From assembly GCA_005281725.1 (NCBI GenBank), contig SSBO01000001.1, forward strand, positions 6,866,399-6,930,398: a stretch of DNA of 64,000 bases. The letters are read 5' to 3'. This document shows positions 43,401 to 57,116 of this stretch, piece by piece. The notes beneath the pieces were generated by a model that ran no database searches, had not been told where the DNA came from, and was given only the letters and a program-made list of their open reading frames with translations. Numbering within the stretch: position 1 is the stretch's first letter; each line of letters starts with the position of its first letter. The DNA comes from Wuchereria bancrofti (taxonomy: Eukaryota > Nematoda > Chromadorea > Rhabditida > Onchocercidae). A program made the position numbers and the translations under genes.

Positions 43401-43684
43401 TCACCTATTATCAGCACTTTGGCATCTGGATCCCGAGCCCTGATTGCCAAAGCTGCGTAATACGACGCTGTGCCGGAGCCTATTAGCAAATAAGGTATTT
43501 CTTCTGGCAATTTTTTCGGGTCCACTATAGGATCTTTTTCCGTTCTCACTGGACCTGTTTCCTCCGGCACTATAGAATCCTCATTGACTACTGCTTTTTT
43601 CCCCTTGATTGAAGCTACGGAAGAGTCCGCAGAAATGTCAACCTTCACATCTTCCTCAGTACCAGCGTTTGCTTTTATTACTTC
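40420..43684 (-). CDS. wah-1: Apoptosis-inducing factor (mitochondrial FAD/NADH oxidoreductase)
   Basis: AIF supports mitochondrial respiratory chain biogenesis and in apoptosis moves to the nucleus; WAH-1 is the C. elegans form. Exons: 43334–43684, 42994–43216, 42730–42806, 42523–42660, 42026–42191, 41688–41776, 41396–41561, 41144–41265, 40847–40990, 40420–40476; phases close to 510 residues without a start. Seen: FAD-binding [46 protein letters not shown]-binding [74 protein letters not shown] and a LAKLF C-terminus. The first exon opens with a linker at an acceptor (TTCTTTTAG), so the protein must begin further upstream: either in the exons at 44544–45607 or in an exon I have missed. The block after PYWHQS lacks the MFWSDLGP of human AIF. 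Confidence 0.92.
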
Positions 43685-44543
43685 CTAAAAGAATCCTAAT
43701 TACTTTATGTTTCCACGTCACATTTTATCAGCAGACCAGGCCAATTTCATTTATGAATTAAACCCAGAAAATGTACTCAACGAAGAGAAGACTGTATTGA
43801 TAATACCACGAGCAAGTTTAAAGACTGCATTATTTTCAAGTATTATCTGTTATCGTTGCTGCCAAGATTCAACAAATTTTTTAATTCTACGGATAAAATC
43901 AAAATATACTTTGGACTTGGTCATTTGATTCCGGCCAAAATCATGTCACGCCCTTCATGGAAAATACCAATGCAATCACAATAAGCCACATTCAAATTTT
44001 TATCGACAATTATTCAGCAATTCTTAGCTACCCAAAGTTAAAGAAAAAAAACACGATTAGTTAAAAGACGCAAAATTGGGAGCAGAGAAAATATATGGCT
44101 GCAGCTGTACATGGAACTGAACTGAATTTCAAACCGCAGGTAGAAAGAATGTAATGAAATTATAAACGCATTCGAAATAGATGAAGTCGCGCAACAAAAA
44201 GTTATTCAACTACAAAACTGTTAAGGGATAAGTGTTCTTATAGGTCAATTTTAAGTTATGAATGAGAAAACTCCAGCAGTAAAAGTGATAGATTGAACAA
44301 TATTTTCAACTAACATTTAGAAAGGACACCCGATTTAGTATTCGACGAGGTACACGAGATTCTTAGTGTTCTTCGTTGTTTAAAGGTGATTATATGGGAC
44401 AAAAAACACAATACTATAAGCAACGCTAAAGCCAAGACAAAAAAAAAAAATACTAATTTAAAAGAAATGAGCAATTAGTTAAGGTTTAAACATAACGCTA
44501 ATGAAACTAGTTTTAAAAAAGCGATTAAAAAGTGGGAAGCAGA

Positions 44544-45607
44544 CTAATTTGTGACCTTTTCATTACTATCAATAGCCAGTGCTGCTCCAGCTGCAGCGGC
44601 GCCTGTCAACGTTTTGCCGCCACCTGAACCATCATCACTTGACGACTCCGGAAACTTTTTATGCTTATGCCGTTCTCGATATGACTTCACTGGTGCTCGT
44701 GCATTATATGGCCAAATGTCTTCGATAAAAAACACCTAAAATTACTCTTGATAAAAGTCCATAATATTCGGATACTGCTATTATCATAGTCATTATTATC
44801 GTAGTCATCATTCTGTCTGGCTTTTGCCAAATGGGGTTTCGTAAAAACTAGCTTTTTACAGCATCATAATAAAGAATGTTAAAAGATACAAAAAAAACAA
44901 GTTTAAGACAAACTTACCCAATAGAAGGTTGCAGCAAAAAGTATTAAAGAGCCATAGAAATACAAATTGAAGGTAGGCATGAAATCTTTCTTCGCCTCCT
45001 CAAATTTTTTGAAGGGGATTGGTATATCATCGTGAGTCGTGGGAGGACCAGGATTAATATGATGCCAGTCTTCAACTTTTATTTTAGCCTGCAATCACTA
45101 AATACAAATGAGAACCATCACCTCAAGACAAACCTAGGACAGACAGAAAGTTACAGCCTAGCAAAGGTGAGAAAATCAAGCCAACTTTTATGTAGTTATT
45201 ATAGTCAAGAATAAAACCGATAATTTTTCTCGCTATCAACAGTTAAAACAACATATCCAAACAAAATGAAAAGTGAAATTAAAAATACTATCCAATTTTT
45301 GCTATAATTAAATGGAATCAAAAAAAAATCACACAATTTGCAATTACATAGCTAATCAAGTAATACATAAGTGTAACAACTCTATCCACACAATTTGGTG
45401 TGCATTACAAAATGATAAAATAAAGAACAAACATCAACAAACCAATTTCTGCAATCCTTGAGGTAACGCTCTTAGCTTATCATCGTCTGATGTTGTACTC
45501 TTACTGCTACAACATCGTAATATTGCAGTGGTTGCGGAATTAAATGTGTGAACAAGTCTAAGGCGATGTAACTGTGATCCAATCGTACAGAATCGTTGCA
45601 GCGTCAT
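44544..45607 (-). CDS. Mitochondrial single-span membrane exons; separate protein or AIF N-terminus
   Basis: Three exons, 45443–45607, 44918–45088 and 44544–44735, join in frame to a 175-residue product. The N-terminus MTLQRFCTIGSQLHRLRLVH is Arg-rich, acid-free and hydroxylated, like a mitochondrial presequence. One membrane span follows (FNLYFYGSLILFAATFYW), then a basic stretch SYRERHKHKKF and a Gly/Ala-rich end. I do not recognise it as a known standalone family; the layout resembles a single-span inner-membrane subunit. Alternatively the last exon splices at GAAAAG|GTCACA, three codons before the stop, directly in phase to the first AIF exon at 43684. That would give AIF the presequence and membrane anchor it otherwise lacks and a total of about 683 residues, near the roughly 700 I recall for C. 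elegans WAH-1. The donor is weak beyond GT. Confidence 0.6.
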
Positions 45608-46486
45608 CGCTTACTGAAATGGCCGAATAAAATGGAATATCCTAATATAACTCACCGCTTTATTTTCCTCACATTCACATACTTCCTAACTACATGTACG
45701 TGTCCATTAACCACTCATGTCCATACACACACCTAACTAAACTCACGTATACGTGCCCCTCCTACATACGCACCGTCAACAGCAACAAGTTTCTAACATC
45801 GTTTTAGATGTCCACCAAACTATTATTTGAGCAATGTTCCGTGTATGAAGCGAGGGGTAAACTGCAGCTCAAAATTCTTCGAGGCAAACTCGCACTTCAG
45901 ACATTTGTAAGTAATGACTCTTATTTTTGCATCATTTGAATGTTTCAATTAATAGTCGTTAGGGATTGAAATACCTGGCAAACACAACTTGCTAGATAGA
46001 TCTAGTAGTAATGCGTCTTAAATGGTCCTAACTGTAATTAACGAACAAGTCGAAAAGTTTTGGAATTATAAGGTATGTATTACCACAAAGCTGATGTAAG
46101 CTTTCATTTTATTTTTAAAAGTGTTATCATTTCTCTTCATCTACTGCCTACTGTTTTTATACCACAGTTCAAGAGGATGAAATATTTGGAGTTAAAAATC
46201 CAGGTAGTCCTTTTGGTTGATTATGATTTTATGTTTATCACTAAGCTTCTGAATCTTATTCTAGAAAATAGATAAGCTCTATCGAAGGAAAAGAAGTAGC
46301 AAAATAGCTTAAGCTAATTACTCGAAAACAATGAAATATATCTTTATGGAGTACCAGCTAAATAACTGAACTTACTTGTCTGTAACAAACATGGTAAAAA
46401 ATATTTATTTTTCATTGGATCTGGAATTAGCGAAATAACTATAAAGAAAAACATCATTTAAATGTTACGAAGACAAATTAAAATCA
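45608..46486. other. Spacer between PEBP and the AIF-side exons
   Basis: About 0.9 kb of AT-rich sequence between two minus-strand genes; no exon seen. The spacing is compatible with an operon but does not prove one. Confidence 0.45.
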
Positions 46487-47871
46487 TCAGTCGCTCAATT
46501 GCTCATACAGTTTGGGTACATAGTTGTCGTACTGAGCCTGAAATCCAAACAAAATACTCCTTCCATTTCTGACTTTAATACTATTTTCTTGCTCTTAAAA
46601 TGTCTTAAAACTTCATAAATTACATGCACTGAGTCAAACTTGGGAATAACCTGGTAGAAGTTTCCAGCAATTGGATTTCCCAACTTGTGTTTCTCTGCAA
46701 ACTTGGCAATTTTGAAATTTGCGCGATTTTTTCCTGATTTATTAGTAAGATGCCCATGTTGGACATCTACGATTTTCTCAGGCTGTTTGTAAACCAAGAA
46801 TACATAGCGGTGAAGTCCTAGAAACCGATATTAATATCAAAAAATATTCATCTGAATAACGAATTATCTGAATAACTTGAAGGCATCTGTAATTATTTGC
46901 TGGGAAAGACATTTAATTCCAACGATTAATCATATTTTCATGGAAATATAACATTATCATTATTTACCTGTGCCTTTTGGTGGACCCGATCCAATATACT
47001 CGGAAAACACATCACCTTTACTAACATCCTGTCCAGGAATATTAGCTACCAACCTGTGATTACGGATTTATGTCCAAAACATCTTTTTAGTATTGTGAAT
47101 TTTTCATTGAAAATTTGGAACGGTTAAATCATAAAAAATATCAATATGAAGGTAATTGCATACCAGTGGTGCCATTCTCTGAATTTAGGGTTCAGTCGAG
47201 ATGGTGCATCTGGATCTAAAAATTTCGGTTTTAATTACTAGCTTAATTTCCAATAGTTACATTTAAAACCGATAACAGCAGTTTAAATAGCTCAGTACCA
47301 GTCATAACGAGTGTGTATAAGCTTTTAGCTTCCGCATCCCATGATACTTTTGGCTCATCCTTCACCTGTGTTGGCGTAAGTTCATTACCCAGATTCACCT
47401 AAATATTTTCCAAACTATTAGTTATTTTTAAACCATTATTCTTCATTTTTAAAATCTTTTCCCAAACTATTATTCTTTCTTTATTTTTTTGTTTTATAAT
47501 ACTGTTATTCTTTATTTTCAAGAAATAATTTGCAACATAAAAAATGAAACGATTTATGGCAAATTTAAAAGCGTGTTGCTATAATCCAACTTACTATAGC
47601 GCTTACTGTCGAGTCTTTTTGAATCCCACTGAAAGAGTTTTTGGAATACCTTTCTACTGCTTGTTATAGGTCAAAAAGAGAGACAATTACTGTAGTGTGA
47701 TCAGCTGATTTTGAACACATATTCAACCAGTATCTGCATTCATATGCTGTATATTACTCAAGAATTTACCTTAATACCGCCACTATAATCGACATTGATC
47801 AGCTTGGTAGGAACCATTGATATAACATCCGGCACAACTTGGTGCTTTTTGAATGCTTCTTCCACTGACAT
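46487..47871 (-). CDS. Phosphatidylethanolamine-binding protein (PEBP), cytosolic form
   Basis: PEBP/RKIP-family protein binding anionic or phospholipid ligands and often modulating kinases. Exons: 47770–47871, 47299–47398, 47164–47215, 46968–47053, 46651–46817, 46487–46537; phases close to 185 residues, the usual length. Seen: [34 protein letters not shown], ligand-pocket motif [40 protein letters not shown] (second signature, GxHR) and the C-terminal [14 protein letters not shown]. The family includes the filarial antigen Ov-16, but this protein starts [10 protein letters not shown] with no signal peptide, so it is the intracellular paralogue, resembling C. elegans F40A3.3. The ATG is fixed by family length. 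Confidence 0.93.
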
Positions 47872-50800
47872 CGTGGTATCACTTCCTCTACAATTAGCGC
47901 TATAACATATCTGCTACATCTTTTCACTACACTCTTCCTAGATATTCTAACTCATTTCTTTTCAGAATACAATTTAATTGAGCATCGAAACCCACGATTA
48001 ATACCGTCCTGCTTCGACTTCTATAACATTTAAATGGCACTTAAGCAGCGCAGATTCGTTTTCAATCTATTCCTGTTCACCTTTTATAAAAATATAACTA
48101 ATAGTTATTATGCAGTAAGGAAAAGTAACAAAAGTATCCCGTCAATTTCCGTTACATATTCCCAAACAGTAAGGCAACAACTACTGGGACATTCTCATCA
48201 GTTTCCGCTATAAATACCTAGACCACACGGCACTGACTGAATGATACAATATAATGCAGTTCTTATGTCACTAGATTAGTAGATAAGAGTATTTCCAAGA
48301 TCAAATGATAGAATATATTAAGATGTGATAGATATTATTCAATTAAAAATTAAAATAAAAAACATTCATGTTCTCTATCATAATTTACCATAGCATGCTG
48401 TTAAGTGTTTAGTAAGATAAATATAATGAATGTGATATGCGATACATAAAAATGAAAACTCACTGTTCAGTAGATATTGGATATAACATTACAACGATCA
48501 TTAATAGCAAATAATGCATTGTCGTGCACATTATTGTCATACAGAAAAAAAAAGAAAAAAGGAAAAATGAATTAGCCAATCCTGAACAAAATGATAATTT
48601 TCTTCGAAGTAAATCATTCGCTATCGCAGAAAACAAAAATCAATAACAAATGTCAAGTTTCAAAATTATTTCATTAGTTAATTAGATTATTCAGGAAGAT
48701 ATAAATCTAAGTAAATGGATCGAACGGTTGGTATAATTAAATTTTATCACATTACTAACATGCTATAAACATACTACCGATGTGAAAAGACTCCTCATTA
48801 GTCTATTCGATAAACATGAGATTTAGGATTTGACAACTCTAACAATCTTAGAATAATTTACATATATATATTGTCTCAGTGATGACCTTGACCTGCTGAA
48901 TTAATTTAAAGAAATTGGAGCAAAATGAAGTGTTTCCTATTTAACGACTTCTATTTATTTTTACATCAAAAAAGTTTCTTTTTTTTATAACTTATATAAA
49001 GTTCATTTCTTTCTCATCAGTTTTGTTACCTCAGACTCAAAAGTTTATTTCGCAGTACTGAACACAAGTAGTTTCGTCTGTTGACATGTGGTATATAATC
49101 AATGGCTATCACTGATGGAACTATCTAAATCAAATCTTTATCAGTGATGAAGACTCATAGTAATAAGAAATGCGAAGAATGACCGACTGAAAGACCAATT
49201 TATATAACAAACGAAGTGGAGGAAAGGATTTATTTTAGAATATCATCTGCAGGATTTTAATCAATTTTTCATTCCTTAAACTAGAACTCATCATGTATCT
49301 TCAAAAGATACGAATGATTATTGGCTCATCTTCTTTCTTCTTCATTGATCGTTATTCTTCATCTTATCTCGTCTTCATGAACTATAATCATCCAGTAATC
49401 AGTAAATGATATATTTTTAAGACTACCTATTCAGTACTACCACTTTAACAGCCAGTATCTACAGTATTCTTCCCTCATTAATTAGTCCTTCTTTCTTTTT
49501 GGATAACTTCAACTATTTTTCTAGTCAATAAAAGTCCTAGCTTCTGAAGCATTAAACTTCTACAAACACATGGAAGAGTACGGGATATTACACAGGACAA
49601 AGTAAAACAAGTGTTGGATTATCTCTGACATTTTCTTTACACCTAAAATTGACAGCTTGCGACTTATCTATAAAATCCACCTTTTTCTTTTTTTTTATAA
49701 AACCCAACACCATATTTCCTAGAATCATCATTATTTGTTAGTCAGCAACACCAAAAGGGCCTAGGATATGAGAGTCTGAGATAGGCAATTACATCTCCAT
49801 AGCCTTCGCACTCTATTAAATTGCTATTACAAGGAAAATGAAATCCATCTCACAATATCATATCAGCTTATTTCGAATGGTTTGCGCAACAATTAAGAAC
49901 CGAAATATCAATATTAAATGAAGCCTTAATCTTCACACTTGTGACAAATCCTATAAATAAAACGAAAGATATTTTGACCTAGATAAGACGCAAACTGCAC
50001 CTATTACAAATCAACTTGCATTGTTATACATAGAACGACCACTTGTTGTTACCGATGTGAAAAGATGGAGCATTCGGTTAAATGAATGAAAGCAAGACTG
50101 GTCAACGAAAAAGAAAATATTGAAAGATTACTATTAGTTATATTAAACGGAGGACAACTCGGCATATCTGTCCCATAACAATCAGCTATTTCAGGCTTTG
50201 TACTTTGGAACAACTAAACACTTCAATTAAAGAAGTAGAAAGAAAGCGGAATACTATTTGCAGCTAATTTTAATCACAATAATGGTAATGAAATGATGCT
50301 TATTCAATGATATCAATTAATCTCTATGCAAAAATACCAGTAAACAGTGTACCTTAGCAAACTTAACTTTCGCTGTGTTACAAATGTAACAACACTCGAT
50401 GACTGATGCAATAAAGCAAGAACACTGAAAGGAGAAGACTTGAAAGACACGACCGCTCGAACAAACAGCATAAGCAAAATTATTCGCCAATATAATCAAT
50501 AATGATACTGGAAAGGGTAGCAAATATAAGCAATGTCCCCCCTGTATATTGTGTTTTGCACATAATCCTTATTAGTTTAAATCAAATGATATATAAGTAA
50601 ACAAGACAAAAGTAACAGATAACAAGTATATGTATTTTACAAACTGTATATTCCATATGCAGCAGACAAATCCATCGTATCGATTTAATTTCTGAATAAT
50701 TTCAAACCTTCTTCACTATTATTTATTACAACTGGAAACAGTTCATGGTATTATAACAATTCAGAATGATTTTTGCTGTATATGCCTGAGCTGTTAAAAT

Positions 50801-51093
50801 ATAATTTGGCACATTATTTTACTAAATGTATCAGATTTTGACATTAGAGTGATGGTAAAATATTAATTTAAGTCACACTAAGTGTTCAATTCAAAAAATG
50901 TTTTTTATCAAATAAATATGAACACTCGACGTCAACAATACACAATAAACAGCCCATACAATAACAATCTGTTTATTTTATTTAAATAAAACAGAAAATT
51001 CAGCATTATAGCTTTGAATTTATGTGTATTTTTAAACTTTGTCCTCTATTATCCATAATTCAAAAAAATATATGTGTCCATATGCCCTCACCT
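47872..51093. other. Intergenic region, PEBP upstream to TMEM164 3' end
   Basis: About 3.2 kb in which I see no coding exon with family resemblance or a workable splice chain on either strand. Presumably the PEBP promoter and the TMEM164 3' flank. Confidence 0.5.
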
Positions 51094-53593
51094 CTACTTC
51101 TTCCTTTCACTTAATCTTTTTGATTTCCGTGTAACATCATCCAAATGAGCGACATCGGTGGCACATTTGATACAGACACTAAAAATTTTTGTAATTAAAG
51201 GGATTAGGATTGCTTGATGAATCACAGTAGCTAAGCGATAGAATCGACCATAGAATGGATCACTCATTGCCGGACATATTACACAGCCCATATTTGCTTC
51301 CGTTATCTAAAATCGTTTATTTCATATGTGTATCATTTATCATTATTGCATCAAAATATTATGCAGTTGACGAAGAAAGGATGTCAATATCTCGAACTAT
51401 CTCTCAGCAAAGTTTCTAAAGAAATCAAAATTATCATCATTTATTAAAGATGTAAACCAAGTATTTCAATAATTTTATGAAAATTCTCTCTGTACCAAAA
51501 TTTACAAAAGTTATAGATAAATAACTAACCAATCCAACAATTTGTAATACAGTAAAATGATAGATAAGGATGATAGAGAAACTTAATACAGTCCATGCGG
51601 AATTTTGAAATGGTTCCAGTAAGAAAGCACCTGAAAGCAAGTGTCACAAGCTTGTTGCAACCTTCTTTTAATAATGATATTTTCATGATTTTCTATCTGT
51701 TGCAATAAAAGTAAAAAAAAATGGAAGAAAAAATTCCCACTTTCCCAGAAGGAACATAAAAGTGAAATTCACAAAACACGTTAATACAGTATCATTTTAG
51801 AAATTTACGATTTCAAAAAAGATAAAATCATACCGTTGACATAAACTATAAAGAATGGAACAATGAGTATTGCTACATGTTGAATAAAATATACAAGTAC
51901 TTCAACAAGAAGCTGGAAAACATTTCCTATGCATTTACAGTAACAAAAGAATTCGAGAAAATAAATCATATCAGTTAATCGTTACTGAAATGTGCCGATT
52001 GAATTGATCAGATTCATTTTTTCTTTTCAAATTATATTATATTGTTCAATGTATGTTCGAGAATTTAAAATGTTTTGAATAAATTTAGTCTTTATCAAAC
52101 TACGTTTGATAAAGACATACTTATCATACTGAAAAAAAAAGTTATAAAACGACAAATCTTCATCCCATACTTATTCCTAATTTAGATAACGACATGTTAG
52201 TGCAAGGTTTTTTTATGTTTTAATATCATTTTCATAAAAATACTCACGACACGAGAATTTATCGATGGTAGTATAATACCGATCAGTGCACCAGGTAATA
52301 GGTACATTTGAAAACGGAACAGATAATACATTCTATGATTAGTGATACCTATCGCGAGAAGCAATATCTGTATTGTCGTTGCGACGTGGCATGGATTTAA
52401 CATAAATACAAATACCCTGAAATTACTAGTTACTGATTCAATCTATAACAGGTGGAATGGATTAACATCACTACAATTTTTTAACTATCATGAAACATGA
52501 AACTAGCCGTATAGTATAGATTCAGTAAAGCATCCTTATTTGCAAATGTACAAATTTCTCCACAGACATTATAATGAAAAAATATGAAGCTACTAACTAG
52601 CTGTCTTGGATATAGTTCAGTATTTTAAATGGTACTATTGTAACAATAGTAAACTATTAGAAACGGTACCTCCTAATCAATTTGCAGACTATTTCAGAAC
52701 CAAAAATGAAACAATAAAGGGCAAGAACACAATATCTGACAAGATTTTTATCGCCATTGAACATTACAGCGTTTTCATTGATAGAAGACAGCATTTTTCC
52801 AGAAATGGGGTGAAGAGATGACTGAAAAACCAAACGAATGGAGATATGCGGCAGTTTTATCAAAATATTTAAAAAAAAAAAAAAAAAAAAAAAACAGAGG
52901 GAAAATAAACACAAGCTGTCCCACCTTGTAAAAACTGAATTTGTTATACCTTTACTAGGTAATAAATATAAAAGCCGTATGATTATGTATATATGAAATT
53001 TGTTAGAAATGAAAACAGAAGTTGTAAAATCATCTCCGAATGAACGCTAATGATTTTGTGACATCAATTAATTTCAATCTTAAGATGATGGTGAGTAGTT
53101 TAATATTCTTTCAGCACATCATACTTCTAAATTTTTTGATGAAATAATTATCCCGCAAATAGCAAGTGGCACAAGTAGAAATGTTTCTGCTATTCTTTGC
53201 CATAACGGTAAGAACTGAAATTTTCAAAAAAATCATTTTGAAAAAAAAGAAAAAGTGATGCATTTCTGAATTACTTATTTTTATTCTAAGGATAACAGTG
53301 AATTTGCAAATGATATCGAATTAACTCGGAAAGACTCGTTCATCGATTTTGATGGAAGTAATATTGTGTTAGAACTTGAAAAAGGAGTAGCCCAGACTAG
53401 ATTTATGCATTTTGACTAAGAGTGGAGGTTGACGACCGAACTATTCCGAAGGAAATTCAAAGAAAGCTCATTAGATAAATTCTAGTGAAAATATAAAAAT
53501 TCAACTGAAATAAACCTTAACACATTGCGGCCCGCCGATTCCAGGAATAGAATTATTGATACCACCAAATGCATGATCCAAAATTACGTCCAT
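51094..53593 (-). CDS. TMEM164: TMEM164-family multipass membrane acyltransferase
   Basis: Human TMEM164 has been reported as an acyltransferase making arachidonoyl ether phosphatidylethanolamine. Exons: 53516–53593, 53125–53214, 52670–52821, 52248–52416, 51834–51912, 51530–51630, 51094–51306; phases close to 293 residues (human 297). Collinear blocks: N-terminal GGINNSIPGIGGPQC, first span FLPLWQRIAETFLLVPLAI, second span with SEIVCKL, then FMLNPCHVATTIQILLLA (the conserved NPCH), FQMYLLPGALIGIILPSINSR, YFIQHVAILIVPFFIVYVN (conserved QHV), IILIYHFTVLQIVGL and ICPAMSDPFYGRFYR. The Cys of NPCH and His of QHV, thought to be catalytic, are both present. The C-terminus is short and basic. The ATG lies in a small first exon supported by the GGxGGPxC match. 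Confidence 0.92.
52088..52116. repeat. Perfect 13-bp hairpin in TMEM164 intron 4
   Basis: GTCTTTATCAAAC, three-base loop TAC, GTTTGATAAAGAC. Confidence 0.9.
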
Positions 53594-56500
53594 GTTGTTG
53601 ATGTTAACACTCTTTTTTTTTTTAAAAAATTTTTCAACCTAAAATTTACTGAAAAAGTTACTGCAAAACAAAAGTTAATCAACAATCAATATATATTAAT
53701 CAGCTTTTTAGACTGTGGAGAGAAAATCAGAAAAAAATAATAAAACCGGTGGAAGTAAAGAGATATTTCGTGTTATTTCAATGTATTAGAAATTTCTCAT
53801 TTTTTTAAATATCACAGACAAATGAAGTGAATGAATGAAAAGACAGCAAATACAATTAAAATTTGTGTTTCCAAACGAATCTCGATGAAAATGTAAAAGC
53901 AGAACAAAAAGATGATGCGATACTTTCGAATTCGTGTTTGGTGGAACAAAAATCATCGGAAAATATCGAATAATTGAAAGAAGAAACAAAAATTGGACAT
54001 CCAAAACAAAGTGGCAATTGATATATTTGTTCAACATTTATTAGCGATAGTTTAAATGATAAATGCTCAGTTGAACAACAGGAAATAAAGGCAAATTCTA
54101 TCATCAAAAGAAGGAAAGCAACTGACTGCTGATAAGATGGAAGTGATGCAGTTTTAATTCCAAATTGATTTCTATACCAATGATAGCAAATGACAAGTCG
54201 ACCAACACATAAATCGAACCTCACGTACATCTAGTCCTTCTGTAATACTGAGCTGAAATGAATGGATGATAATGAGTTCTGTGATTTTACTCGACTATCA
54301 AATTTATAAGTGAATATAATATTTCAACAAAACGGATAAATTTGCTTTTGAAATTGAAATAAATGTAACAAACCTAGATCTTATATGGAAGAACATCGGA
54401 ACTTAGCAGTCATTTTAAGACAAACTGGGATAAAGAATAATAGTGAGGATAATTTCGTACAGTCAATTTCAATGAGCTGTTCATACGAAAAGCAAAAGCA
54501 TTCGTATGTGATAAAGACCGCTCAATACTTTAAATATTGCAAACGACAAGCGGTTATTTTTAAGAATTTTCACAAACTATATCTGATATTTGGTTTCGAT
54601 AGAAAGCACATATTAAACTTCGAAATCGTCAGAAGACGGAATTCTACAGCTCATCACTTTACGCTTATCTCATCAGGTCAACAAAATTCCCATTCATTTG
54701 AAACATAACACCTACTAACTATTGAAGCAAAATACTCATAAAAGACATAGTCATGTATAAGTCTCTATAATGAGCTAAAATATCAGAAAGATTTCACAAA
54801 AACTGAATTATCTTTACATTCAAACTAATTACAAAATGGAAATTAATGAAATCGATACAAGTACATCAAATGATTTGCAACAATGCTTTAGATGTACCAA
54901 CTAAATTCATAAAGAATTTTAACCTATGAAAGCTAAAAAATATTTTTTACCATCACCAATTCACTTCTTGAAATGAATTATTAAGTAGATGGTTGAGTAG
55001 TTAGAAAAATTCTTATACTACTCCCTTAATCATCAGATATCAGCAGACACTTTCAGAAAAAGCTAAACATCCATATGTTACTACAACTTAAACATGATCT
55101 TAGTACTGTCATGATGATACGATATAGCATAATCTTTGAAAAGAACTTTTACCCAATTAAATGACTACATTATGTACATGGACTAAATTTGCTTACAACT
55201 CAGTGTTGACAAGATTACTTCAAAATACATCCTACTCTCCATAAATTATTTGAGACATAGTCTCATTATGAATAAGCTTGCAATTAATTACATTAAAACG
55301 CCAATATTTCTAGGTATGTTAATTATAAATAAAAATTAAAGCTATATGTCTTACATGAGCGAAAGAAAGAAATAAGGGATTTTTTAAATTACTGATTCAA
55401 GTTTAATGATATTATCGAAAAAACTGATGCAGAAAAGGTATATTGCATATGACATAAACAGATTGAACGTAATATATAAGTTATGATCCCGTAATAAGAA
55501 ATACAGATGCAGTGAAGAAAGCAAAAGAGATTAGATATGAACAAATATTAATAGATATACTTCCAAAAAAACTTATGATATTCCTCAAATTTATTAAGTG
55601 AAACTTGTTGCAGTATTTTATATAGGAAGTTGTTGCATTAACTGGTAAAGTATAAATATACCTAAACATCTGATTGATTCAGGCTATTAGTTTGTACGAT
55701 AACAGTCATTTCACTTTGCCCGTCGTTTCAAGAATTCTGAAATTATATAAAATATAGAGGATATGAATAGAAATCAACAAATAAAATCACTATTATAGTT
55801 TTATGCATTCTATACTGGAAAATCATAAAGATAAAATGAAAGAAAAATTCAAATATCTTACCAAATATAAATACGACTTGCCCGTACAATAAAATTCTGA
55901 TACGACTTCATTCTTACAGAACGACATCGAAGAAATGACATCCAAATGACCTAACTGCAATAGTCTTTTCGCACATATAGCACTGCGCTTGATAATATTT
56001 TGAGTTATGCATACTTTACCACCTTTCTTTGAAATACCACCATCAAGATAATGAACACTATTGCAACTATGCGACAATAGGACGGACCTATTAACAATTA
56101 GTTCGAGGCCTTACAGTACCCCCAACACCATGCCCACAAACTCTATAAATCAATACTAACACCAGTCCTTTGTTCTTTCTCTTTTGCTTCCTTAGATTGC
56201 AGGATTCAGAACAACATAATTAAATGAACATCAGTTGCAAAATTAAAAACTAACAATATATTATTGGCAATTAGCAAAAAAACTGCTGCACTTATTGAAG
56301 CAAGACATTAATTATAATATATATTTATACTATAATCAAACGTGCTTTGTTTCCATGGTCAGCAAAGCCGCATATATAAAAATTCAGAAGATTCTAAAAA
56401 AAATGTAAGCATACAGTGAAGTGACCCGTAACGGACGTGCTTGCCTACTCATTTTAATGTTCAATAACATGATACTCCAATATGCAACAGGTTGCAATGT

Positions 56501-57116
56501 AGTGTGGCTCTCTCATATTACCTTTCATTGATACTCAAACATAAGCTATGAGATATAATATTCAAACTATGGGAATGGTGTGATTTAGTTTTCTAAACGA
56601 AAACTCTTTAGTGTAGACAAATTATATCAATTTATGGAAATCGAAAAACAGCTAGGTGAAGCATATAAATCGCTTGAAGTATGAATATGAATTCATAAAG
56701 GGATATAAAGAATATACAAGCTGTACAAAGAAGCTGTGAAACAAGTCTACTCGAAAAACTGCTTCCTGGGTTGCTCATCAATTTACAGAAACAACAAATG
56801 TCACTGACGGTCAAATCTAGTTCTCAAGTAGAAAGTCTCTTAAGCATTTAAAATGGATGGACAAGTTAATATTTCCTGATTATGATGTGTGAAGTCGAGT
56901 ATAAAACGGACCACAATCATCCATGGGTTTAACACGAATTTTTTTTTTATACTGTTGACCGAAAGTGACATATTACCCTGTAAAAAACCTACATTATAAT
57001 TATTTTACTGCAAAATGATAGTTGCTACACATAGAGTGCGCATTTCTAATGTGTAATGGTTAAAAAATAAAATATGTTACAGACTTACACCACAGCTTTC
57101 ATCATAACAATAATAT
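53594..57116. other. Intergenic region, TMEM164 upstream to TMEM272-like 3' end
   Basis: About 3.5 kb. Several open frames of 60–125 codons exist on both strands but none shows a domain, a signal peptide with splice partners, or coding-like composition. No gene called. Confidence 0.5.

Noticed and set aside
53856..54230. 124-codon minus-strand frame upstream of TMEM164
   Set aside because: No recognisable domain, and TMEM164 already starts at 53593 with a family-consistent N-terminus.
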